The position numbers and the translations under genes were made by a program. Below, in pieces: positions 1 to 6,355 of a DNA stretch of 18,873 bases; positions within the stretch are counted from its first letter, which is position 1, and each line of letters begins with the position of its first letter. Source of the stretch: Bacteroidota bacterium (GTDB lineage Bacteria > Bacteroidota > Bacteroidia > Flavobacteriales_F > PHOS-HE28); NCBI GenBank assembly GCA_023412755.1, contig JAEZCB010000037.1:1-18873 (forward strand), in the 5' to 3' direction. The notes beneath the pieces are model-generated. The model worked only from the letters and a program-made list of their open reading frames with translations, had not been told where the DNA came from and did no database searches.

Positions 1-1
1 C

Positions 2-1306
2 TATGGGTTTTGGATCTTAAACAGGCGCTTAGTGCAATATGAACATCGCTCAGGTGAAGATAAACATTTTGACATAGGCTATATCGACCCGGTAGCTACC
101 ATGGCCGATGGCAACTTTGCCGCTGCGATCGCAGAAGACTTCTACTATCCCAGCGAAACCTGGTTCTACAAATTCGGTCAGGATGGCGATACACTGTCAC
201 GCCATTTCGTGATGACCTTTCCCGTGGAGGACTCTGTTACACACGCTATTCGTCAAACCCGTGCAACAAGTGATGGTGGTTTCGTACTCGCAGGTTTTTT
301 AAACAAACCACCACATTCCACCCGAGCCTGGCTGGTCCGTCTTAATGCGCAAGGAGATACATTATGGACCAATAAATTCGGGCAGGACGGGCAACCTCAT
401 GTCGCTCAAGTTGTAAGAGAATTTATAGATGGAGGTTATATATTGACAGGCTATAAACATCCCACTTTTCCTTACGCCAATTTTATGATACGCATTGATG
501 GAAATGGAGAAGAGATATGGCGAAAAGACTTCGGCTCTGGCAACATTTCTTGTGAGGTGCTTGAAAATGGTGAAATACTGACGCTATCATCATTCAGGGA
601 ATCAGGCTGGCCAAATTACTGGGAACAAATGATGCTTAGAAAATGGGACGAGGAAGGTGAATTGTTATGGGAAACAAAGACTCACTATGGCTATTTTACC
701 GCTACCTGGGATATGGAAGTTCTTCAGGATGGTTCCATCATCAGCACGGGTCTATATGTTGATTCTTTGGCCTACGGCGTTCTAGTTAAGTACAACAGTG
801 AAGGGGATAGTCTTTGGACCAGCAAGTATGCCTTATTGCATGGTAAACATTATTTCTATGATGTGGAACCTACCAGCGATGGCGGTTTCGTAGCAACGGG
901 TATCGCCTGGCGATATGTCCCCTTGGATCCAGATTTCCAGTCCACCACCGTGATCTGGGTGGTAAAAACAGATAGCATGGGCTGCGTGGTTCCCGGCTGC
1001 CATGTAATAGATGGCATCTCTGAGATGGTCATGGATCTCCAGGAATACCTAAAGGTATGGCCTGTGCCAACGGATGGCCAGCTCAATATCGAATTGCCCT
1101 TGCCAGCCGGCACCACATTACAAGGCCAAGTGCATGCCGTGTTGTTGGATGGACTTGGCCGGCAAGTGGGCAGTTGGCAAGTGCCACGGAACGGGGATCT
1201 GCTGCGGTTGCAACAAGAACTTCCCTCTTTGAACGCTGGCACTTATTACCTGCACCTCACCGATCAGCTCAGCTGGCTTGCCGGTGCGAAGGTGGTGGTG
1301 GAGTGA
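2..1306 (+). CDS. Secreted propeller-like protein with T9SS type A sorting domain (5' partial)
   Basis: The frame is open from the first bases of the window (…WILNRRL before the GTG at 32), so the real start and signal peptide probably lie upstream; GTG 32 is only the first possible internal start. The visible part carries roughly 50-60-residue repeats. Each has a DGG(F/Y)-hydrophobic-TG motif (DGGFVLAG, DGGYILTG, DGGFVATG) and then a GD/GE-x-L/I-W motif (GDTLWT, GEEIWR, GELLWE, GDSLWT), which suggests a beta-propeller-like fold. The last ~85 residues (about 1049-1303) look like a Por-secretion type A sorting domain: KVWPVPTDGQLNIELP, LLDGLGRQVGSWQ, LPSLNAGTYYLHL, then KVVVE. Such proteins cross the outer membrane by type IX secretion and are released or anchored at the surface. 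The substrate or ligand is unknown. The first ~850 bases are visibly more A+T-rich than the 3' end and the neighbouring genes. Confidence 0.85.
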   Translation, partial: YGFWILNRRLVQYEHRSGEDKHFDIGYIDPVATMADGNFAAAIAEDFYYPSETWFYKFGQDGDTLSRHFVMTFPVEDSVTHAIRQTRATSDGGFVLAGFLNKPPHSTRAWLVRLNAQGDTLWTNKFGQDGQPHVAQVVREFIDGGYILTGYKHPTFPYANFMIRIDGNGEEIWRKDFGSGNISCEVLENGEILTLSSFRESGWPNYWEQMMLRKWDEEGELLWETKTHYGYFTATWDMEVLQDGSIISTGLYVDSLAYGVLVKYNSEGDSLWTSKYALLHGKHYFYDVEPTSDGGFVATGIAWRYVPLDPDFQSTTVIWVVKTDSMGCVVPGCHVIDGISEMVMDLQEYLKVWPVPTDGQLNIELPLPAGTTLQGQVHAVLLDGLGRQVGSWQVPRNGDLLRLQQELPSLNAGTYYLHLTDQLSWLAGAKVVVE

Positions 1307-1385
1307 GGCCTCGGCTGGCCTCGTCCCGCTATACAGCGACTGCGCCCGGCCTGACACCTCGGCCTGAGACTCCACTACAGATCAG

Positions 1386-1460
1386 ATGATCAGAAATTTG
1401 AATGCCTTCGTCGCGCAGGCTTTGATGCTGGTTGTTTCGGCTTGGGCACCCCTTTCCTAG
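1386..1460 (+). other. Possible truncated signal-peptide ORF (24 codons)
   Basis: ATG at 1386 opens a short frame reading MIRNLNAFVAQALMLVVSA followed by WAPLS and a TAG at 1458-1460. A basic start followed by a hydrophobic stretch resembles a Sec signal peptide. The stop lies inside the palindromic element that begins at 1449. It may be a remnant of a secreted-protein gene cut by that element, or chance; nothing recognisable continues downstream. Confidence 0.2.
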
Positions 1461-1485
1461 GGAGAGGGGCCCCGGGGGTGAGGGT
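1449..1485. repeat. GC-rich imperfect palindrome, intergenic repeat type
   Basis: An imperfect palindrome (CCCCTTTCCTAGG then GAGAGGGG) is followed by GCCCCGGGGGTGAGGGT. Very similar strings recur between genes in many bacterial genomes, as I recall them, so this is probably a dispersed REP/MITE-like element. It lies between two convergent genes and could form a stem-loop at either 3' end. There is one copy in this window, so repetition cannot be shown here. Confidence 0.45.
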
Positions 1486-1506
1486 AACTCTGGCATTCTT
1501 TCACCG

Positions 1507-1526
1507 CCCTGAGCGGAGCCGAAGGG
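1507..1526. repeat. CCCTGAGCGGAGCCGAAGGG intergenic motif
   Basis: This 20-bp imperfect inverted repeat has CCCT and AGGG ends and a GCGGAGC core. It closely resembles a dispersed intergenic motif (CCTTCG-A/G-CT-CCGCTCAGG) that I recall from many bacterial genomes. It lies 22 bases after the palindrome at 1449-1485, in the same convergent gap. No gene is visible in the gap. Confidence 0.4.
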
Positions 1527-1570
1527 TCACTCATTCACTCTCGCACCCTTTCACCCTTTCACTTCACCCC

Positions 1571-2890
1571 TCATTCCAGGAACATCCACCCCAATGCATC
1601 ATCGGTGGTGCGCACAATGCCGTATGAGCCATTCACCGCCAGCATCTCCACTTGTTCGCCGGGGCCAAGTTCACGCAGGGGCGCCGCCAGCGGATCGGGC
1701 GCATCCAGCAGCGGCGTCGCGGTGGCAAGATCGATCTTGCGGATACTCTTCTCCGTGCCTGTTACATCCCTGGCACGCACATAGCCGGTGATCGCACCAT
1801 GCCGCACACGGTAATGATCGCCAGCTGCCGCTGTAATGGTCACATAGGTATGTTGGGGCAACTTTTCCAGCACAGCGGCTTTGGCGGCTGGTGATACACG
1901 CAGCTCGGCGTTCTTCGCGCTTATGCGGGCCGGAGCTTCCAGCAACTGAAGATCTGCGGTGATGGCCGGTGGTTCCTGCAGGGGAGTATTGAGGAATGGA
2001 AGCGGATCCACCGCACCTTCCCCCCGCGCATAGATGCCGAAATGCAGGTGTGGCGGCGTGTGCTTCGCATTGCCGGTGTTGCCCACGGTGCCTATGGTGT
2101 CGCCGATCTGAACCTGCTTCATCATACCCACATACTGGCTGTCCAGGTGGGCGTAGTACAGGTTGAGGTTGTTCTGGTGATCGTGCACCCACACCACCTT
2201 GCCACCAAGCCTGTTATTGGCCGCGCGTGCGGTGCCATTCACCACGGAGATCAATGGCGTGCCCCGCGGCGCGAAGGCGTCCACACCTTCATGGCGCCGG
2301 CGGCCACCATCACGGGCATCACCGAAAAAGCTGCGTATGGAGCGGCTGTCCTGCCCCGCCACCGGGAACTCCAGCGATGCACCGGTGGTCATGGTGATGG
2401 TGATCCGGGCGCTGCGCAGGAGTTCCGGCTGCACCCGCACCACATATTCCCGATCACGCCCGGCGGTGAACTCGAGCACAGGCGCATCCCCGGCGGAGGC
2501 CACGTGCTTCAGGCGGTCCTCACCAACCCGTGTTTCGTACACATCCAGGAAGACCTTCGTGGTATCCGAAGCGGTGACATCGGCGGTGATCCGCACCCGT
2601 TCGCCACGGCGCACCTGCATCCGGTAGCCCAAAGCAAGCGGTTCGGCCGCAGCGAAATAGGCCGATTCACTGAATGGAGTGATGATCTGTACCGTATCGC
2701 GCAACGCCTGTTCCGCCGCATGCATCCAAGCCCTCCCCAAAGCGGTGCCATCCAGCCCGGCCTTTTCCAGGCCCTTGCGGTACTCTTCATGCGGGTGCTG
2801 GGGGCCAAGAAAAGCGGGCTGCATGGGCCCGCAGCCAGACAATGCCAACGCTCCGGCGAGCAACAGAATGAGTGGTAGCGAACGTTCCAT
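1571..2890 (-). CDS. M23 family metallopeptidase lipoprotein with two SH3-like domains
   Basis: The start at 2890 gives a 439-residue protein opening with a lipoprotein signal peptide (MERSLPLILLLAGALALSGC, lipobox Cys20); the frame extends 27 codons further upstream but that would bury the signal. The M23 (LytM-type) domain spans about residues 196-300. All zinc-site motifs are present: H200 and D204 in HEGVD, and H281/H283 in PPHLHFGIY, with the usual YYAHLD strand between them. The region between residues 85 and 175 looks like a beta-sandwich. Two bacterial SH3-like domains follow at about 322-380 and 385-439 and may bind the cell wall. The likely role is endopeptidase cleavage of peptidoglycan cross-links from an outer-membrane anchor. 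It is transcribed away from the Skp-like operon. Family call is firm; the exact bond cleaved is inferred. Confidence 0.9.
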   Translation of the reverse strand: MERSLPLILLLAGALALSGCGPMQPAFLGPQHPHEEYRKGLEKAGLDGTALGRAWMHAAEQALRDTVQIITPFSESAYFAAAEPLALGYRMQVRRGERVRITADVTASDTTKVFLDVYETRVGEDRLKHVASAGDAPVLEFTAGRDREYVVRVQPELLRSARITITMTTGASLEFPVAGQDSRSIRSFFGDARDGGRRRHEGVDAFAPRGTPLISVVNGTARAANNRLGGKVVWVHDHQNNLNLYYAHLDSQYVGMMKQVQIGDTIGTVGNTGNAKHTPPHLHFGIYARGEGAVDPLPFLNTPLQEPPAITADLQLLEAPARISAKNAELRVSPAAKAAVLEKLPQHTYVTITAAAGDHYRVRHGAITGYVRARDVTGTEKSIRKIDLATATPLLDAPDPLAAPLRELGPGEQVEMLAVNGSYGIVRTTDDALGWMFLE

Positions 2891-3122
2891 CTTCACTGCA
2901 AACGTGCTCAAAGGGCATACCGCTATGGTAGCCGTCCCACTGCGGTAGTGGTGACCGCCTTGTTTCAGCATTCTTAACAGTATGGCTGCACATCTCCAAT
3001 GGACATGCCTTCCTTGCGGTGTTGATCAACATGCCATAGAGGTACCCATGCCGAACCCGAACAGGCGGCTGGATACCAACGGCTAACTTTACGCGCTCAT
3101 CCTTTACCGCCAGCCTCCGCAC
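2891..3122. promoter_or_regulatory. Divergent intergenic region with a 12-bp palindrome
   Basis: This 232-bp gap separates the M23 gene (leftward) from the Skp-like operon (rightward) and should hold both promoters. It contains a perfect palindrome TGTTGATCAACA at 3020-3031 flanked by two direct copies of ACATGCC (3003-3009 and 3029-3035), which could be a protein-binding site. TAACTTTA at 3084-3091 matches the Bacteroidota -7 element TAnnTTTG at all but one position, but no TTG lies at the expected -33 distance. No gene is visible. Confidence 0.3.
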
Positions 3123-3788
3123 ATGTCCCGACCGGTAACCTTGTTGCTCCTTTTCTGGAACCTTGTCCTCAGCATCATTGTGGGCTATCTCCTTACCCGG
3201 GGCCGCACGCCGGTGCAACTGGCGGAGGATGATGGCAGGGCGGATATCGGCCAGGTGCAACAGGAGGAAGATAGTGTACCGCGCACGGGGGCCGATACGC
3301 TTGCCCTGGCGGAGGCACGCATAGCCTACTTCAACATGGATTCCGTGCAACAGCAGTATACGCTTGTGAAGGAAAGTGCCGATCGGGTTCGGGCCGAAGC
3401 CAGGAAACTCGAGGGTGATCTGCAGCGCGAGATCCAGAAAGCGCAGGCGCGTGCCCAGGAGCTGGCGCAGAAGGACCATACCTACAGTACACAGGCGCAG
3501 CTTCAGGCCGATCAGGAGGAGTTCCAGAACCTGCAGATCCGGATCCAGGAATTGCGGGAACGCTCCCAGGACCGCTTCGATGAGATGCAGATGCGCATGC
3601 TGAGCGAGATAGGCAGGGAGATCGAGGGATTCCTTACCGAATACAACAGCAGGGCGGGTTTCGATTACATTTTCAGCATACAGGATGGCGGGCAGATCTG
3701 GGTGGGCAACGATCGGTTGGACATCACCCGCGAGGTGGTGAACGGCCTCAACGCACGCCACCGTGCCAGCAAAGCAGCCCCCAAATAG
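3123..3788 (+). CDS. OmpH/Skp family periplasmic chaperone, membrane-anchored form
   Basis: The 221-residue protein has one N-terminal hydrophobic segment (about residues 5-24) and no clear signal peptidase site, so it may stay anchored in the inner membrane rather than be released like classical Skp. An acidic linker runs to about residue 62. The OmpH domain follows (about 64-205), starting with the typical ARIAYFNMDSVQQQY strand. A long charged Q/E/R-rich coiled coil covers about 80-170, and a strand-rich end includes FDYIFSIQDGGQIWVGN and DITREVVNGLN. In the family these proteins form trimeric 'jellyfish' chaperones that hold unfolded outer-membrane proteins. It is the first gene of a tight unit: the next start lies 3 bases after its stop. 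Confidence 0.85.
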   Translation: MSRPVTLLLLFWNLVLSIIVGYLLTRGRTPVQLAEDDGRADIGQVQQEEDSVPRTGADTLALAEARIAYFNMDSVQQQYTLVKESADRVRAEARKLEGDLQREIQKAQARAQELAQKDHTYSTQAQLQADQEEFQNLQIRIQELRERSQDRFDEMQMRMLSEIGREIEGFLTEYNSRAGFDYIFSIQDGGQIWVGNDRLDITREVVNGLNARHRASKAAPK

Positions 3789-3791
3789 ACC

Positions 3792-4343
3792 ATGTACGAT
3801 CCACTGGGCATCAAGAAGCAGGAGAACATCGCGGCATATGTGATCAGCATGTGGCACATAGAAGACCTCATGCGCGCCAATGGCTTGGACATGGCGAAGG
3901 TGGAGGAACTGCTGGTGGAGCCATTGGAGGTGGATGATGAGACCCGTGAGGGCATCCGTGACTGGTACGAAGGCATCATGGAGAGCATGAAGGAGCAGGG
4001 GCTCGAGCAGCAGGGCCACCTGGGCGAGGTGGAGGAGGTGATCGCCGAATTGGAATTCCTGCACAGTTCGCTGCTCGATGTGTTCACCGATGAAGAATAC
4101 GTGCGGGCGCATGCGCAGGCCGAACCGGGTATAAAGGCCTTGCAGGAGCAGGCGGGAGAGGATGCCGATGGCCCCATTGAGACCTGTTTCACAGCCATTT
4201 ACGGCGTAATGTTGCTGCGTGCCCAGGAGAAGGAGGTTTCCCCGGCCACTGCGGAAGCGGAAGCACACATGCGCGCCCTGTTGGAAAGGTTGAGCCAGCA
4301 TTACCGGCAGATGCGCAAATTGCCCGGTGTTTCATTGAACTGA
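3792..4343 (+). CDS. DUF4924 family protein
   Basis: This 183-residue, helix-rich, acidic protein has no signal peptide or membrane segment, so it is probably cytoplasmic. The N-terminal region (about residues 8-35: KKQENIAAYVISMWHIEDLMR) fits the Bacteroidota-restricted DUF4924 family as I remember it. No catalytic motif is evident and the function is unknown. It starts 3 bases after the Skp-like gene and ends 15 bases before the OstA-like gene, so co-transcription with envelope-assembly genes is likely; a role in that process is inference only. Confidence 0.7.
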   Translation: MYDPLGIKKQENIAAYVISMWHIEDLMRANGLDMAKVEELLVEPLEVDDETREGIRDWYEGIMESMKEQGLEQQGHLGEVEEVIAELEFLHSSLLDVFTDEEYVRAHAQAEPGIKALQEQAGEDADGPIETCFTAIYGVMLLRAQEKEVSPATAEAEAHMRALLERLSQHYRQMRKLPGVSLN

Positions 4344-4358
4344 TCCAAGCGCGGCACC

Positions 4359-5963
4359 ATGCCCATGGTACGTGCTTTGCCTTATGCCCGCCCGATGTGC
4401 CTACGCCCGCTTTTGTTGCCGCTCCTACTCTGCCTCTGCCTGCCGGTGATCGCGCAGAACGATGGCACCGCGCGGGTAAAGATCCTCAATGCCGATGTAT
4501 GGCAGTTCGATGAAAAACTGGCACCGGGAGCACAGCGCCTCATGGGCAATGTGCGCTTCCAGCATGAAGGCGCCATCATGCGTTGCGATAGCGCATACCT
4601 CTTCGATGATCAGCGTGTGCTGGCCTTCGGAAACGTGCATATAGATCAGGGCGATACGCTGAAGCTCCAGGGCGATCGGCTGGAATACAACGGCCGCCTG
4701 AGAACAGCACGGCTTGACGGTAATGTGCGGCTGCGTGACAAGGACATGGAACTCACCACCCCATCGCTGGACCATGATCTGCGCGCCGATCGGGCGGTGT
4801 ACACCGAAGGTGGTACCATAGTGAGTAAGGTAGACAGCAGCACCCTTACCAGCCAGGCCGGCATCTACCACAGCGACAGCAGGCTCTTCGTCTTCAGCCG
4901 GAATGTGCGGCTCGTACATCCGGAACGGCTCATCGTAAGCGATACCATGCACTATGCCACCGCCAGCGGCCTGGCGGAATTCTTCGGGCCCACCACCATC
5001 ACACAGGACAGCACCGTGATCCGCACCACCCGCGGCACCTATGATACCAAGGCGGAAAGGGCGCGTTTCTCCCGCCGCTCCAGCATAGACTCCAAGGGCC
5101 GCCTGCTGGAAGGAGACAGCCTGTATTATGTGAAGGAGCGCGGCATCGGCTGGGCCTGGGGCAATGTGGTGATCAGCGATACCGCTTCCGACATGATCGT
5201 GCGGGGTGATCATGGCCGTTACGAGGAACTGCGCGATCGCAGCATGATCACCGGCCATGCCGAACTGGTGATGCTCATGGATGATGACTCCCTGCACCTG
5301 CACGCGGATACACTCTTCACGCGGCCGGAAGATGGAAGGCCCGGAAGGCGCATACATGCCAGGCGCGGTGTGCGTTTCTATAAGAGCGATATGCAGGGTG
5401 TGTGTGATACACTCGTGTACAGCGAGGCCGATAGCACCATACACATGCGGCACCGGCCGGCACTTTGGAGCGGCACGGACCAGATAACCGGTGATGAGAT
5501 ACGCATACTCATGAGCGATGGCCAGCCACACCGCCTCTTCGTGGAACGCAACGCCTTCATGTTATCAAAGGTGGACAGCACGCATCTGGACCAGGTGACA
5601 GGAACCGAGATGACAGGTTATTTCGTGGAAGGCGAACTGCACCGCATCATCGCCGAGGGCAACAGCCGCACGGTGTATTTCGCACGGGAGGAAAAGGAGG
5701 GTGTGGAAGAGATCATCGGCGTGAATCGTGTGGATGGCAGCCGCATCGATGTGTACCTGGCGGATGGTCAGGTATCCACCATCAGTTTCCAGGAGAGACC
5801 TGCCGCCACGTTCTTTCCATTGGAAAAGATCCCTGCTGATGAGAAGTTATTGAAAGGCGCATTGTGGCGGGGGGAAGAACGCCCCCTGGACAGGGACTCC
5901 ATTTTCCTGAAACCGGAACCAACGCCGGAACTTACTTCAAAAATGAAGGCTGGGGAACGGTGA
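4359..5963 (+). CDS. OstA-like protein (LptA-related LPS transport protein)
   Basis: The 534-residue protein begins with a signal peptide (hydrophobic core at about residues 17-31, cleavage probably after VIAQ). A second ATG at 4395 would give a more compact signal and may be the real start. The mature part is a long series of short beta strands with repeated GNV motifs: LMGNVRFQHEGAIMRCDSAY, AFGNVHIDQGDTLKLQGDRL, LDGNVRLRDKDMELTT, RNVRLVHPERLIVSDT. These fit the OstA/LptA beta-jellyroll of Bacteroidota. LptA proteins form the periplasmic bridge carrying lipopolysaccharide from the inner-membrane extractor to LptD. It is much longer than the E. coli LptA (about 185 residues), as is usual for this group. 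It closes the operon, and its stop lies 5 bases before the repeat block. The lptD homologue lies separately at 15218. Confidence 0.87.
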   Translation: MPMVRALPYARPMCLRPLLLPLLLCLCLPVIAQNDGTARVKILNADVWQFDEKLAPGAQRLMGNVRFQHEGAIMRCDSAYLFDDQRVLAFGNVHIDQGDTLKLQGDRLEYNGRLRTARLDGNVRLRDKDMELTTPSLDHDLRADRAVYTEGGTIVSKVDSSTLTSQAGIYHSDSRLFVFSRNVRLVHPERLIVSDTMHYATASGLAEFFGPTTITQDSTVIRTTRGTYDTKAERARFSRRSSIDSKGRLLEGDSLYYVKERGIGWAWGNVVISDTASDMIVRGDHGRYEELRDRSMITGHAELVMLMDDDSLHLHADTLFTRPEDGRPGRRIHARRGVRFYKSDMQGVCDTLVYSEADSTIHMRHRPALWSGTDQITGDEIRILMSDGQPHRLFVERNAFMLSKVDSTHLDQVTGTEMTGYFVEGELHRIIAEGNSRTVYFAREEKEGVEEIIGVNRVDGSRIDVYLADGQVSTISFQERPAATFFPLEKIPADEKLLKGALWRGEERPLDRDSIFLKPEPTPELTSKMKAGER

Positions 5964-5968
5964 GGGTG

Positions 5969-6053
5969 GACCCGTGGCTACGGTCTATGACCCCTCTAGG
6001 GTCATGGGTGGTTCCGATCCGTAGATCTCGACCCGAGGCCGCGGGCAATGATC
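5969..6053 (+). repeat. 85-bp direct repeat, copy 1
   Basis: This segment matches 6271-6355 at 83 of 85 positions in the same orientation. The two differences lie in the hairpin region (…TATG-A versus TATG-C, and CTC-T-AGGG versus CTC-C-AGGG). It contains a perfect 7-bp stem at 5987-6005 (ATGACCC, loop CTCTA, GGGTCAT). It begins 5 bases after the OstA-like stop codon, so the hairpin could act in 3'-end formation, although no T-tract follows. Confidence 0.9.
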
Positions 6054-6270
6054 CTTTCAGTGGGTGATACTGCTCCGCAAAGGCCAAGACATGACCTCTG
6101 TTATTGCGACCCTGAAAAGGTCGAACAACCGTAGCCCCGGGTCTCGGACCCGGCGGCTTCGGCGCATACCCGCTGTGGATCGACCCTGAAAGGGTCGCAG
6201 GCCAGGATGTTCGCCTATGACCCCTTCAGGGTCATGTTTGCTGATACGATCACCGATCCACGGGTCGGCC
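6054..6270. repeat. Cluster of GACCC/GGGTC hairpins between the direct repeats
   Basis: No coding signal is visible. Several inverted repeats share GACCC/GGGTC arms: 6107-6123 (CGACC, loop CTGAAAA, GGTCG), 6137-6153 (CCGGGTC, loop TCG, GACCCGG), 6181-6197 (CGACCC, loop TGAAA, GGGTCG) and 6217-6235 (ATGACCC, loop CTTCA, GGGTCAT). A perfect 20-bp palindrome, CACGGGTCGGCCGACCCGTG, lies at 6259-6278 and runs into copy 2. The segment around 6215-6260 looks like a decayed third copy of the flanking repeat. This pattern resembles REP/BIME-type intergenic elements. Confidence 0.8.
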
Positions 6271-6355
6271 GACCCGTGGCTACGGTCTATGCCCCCTCCA
6301 GGGTCATGGGTGGTTCCGATCCGTAGATCTCGACCCGAGGCCGCGGGCAATGATC
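6271..6355 (+). repeat. 85-bp direct repeat, copy 2
   Basis: This is the second copy of the repeat at 5969-6053. Its last base is the final base of the stop codon (TAG read leftward, 6357-6355) of the beta-helix gene. The two copies therefore bracket the whole gap between the two convergent genes. One hairpin arm has changed relative to copy 1, weakening the ATGACCC stem there. Confidence 0.9.

Noticed and set aside
1305..1322. GAGGCC/GGCCTC stem after the T9SS gene as a terminator
   Set aside because: The stem is only 6 bp and no run of T follows, so a Rho-independent terminator is not supported.
2787..4301. Long open frame on the minus strand opposite the Skp-like and DUF4924 genes
   Set aside because: The product is His/Leu-rich with no domain, and both genes on the other strand have clear family matches. 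It is a by-product of GC-rich codon usage.
4425..5531. Minus-strand open frame inside the OstA-like gene
   Set aside because: The plus strand carries repeated GNV beta-strand motifs and a signal peptide; the antisense frame shows neither a start context nor a domain.
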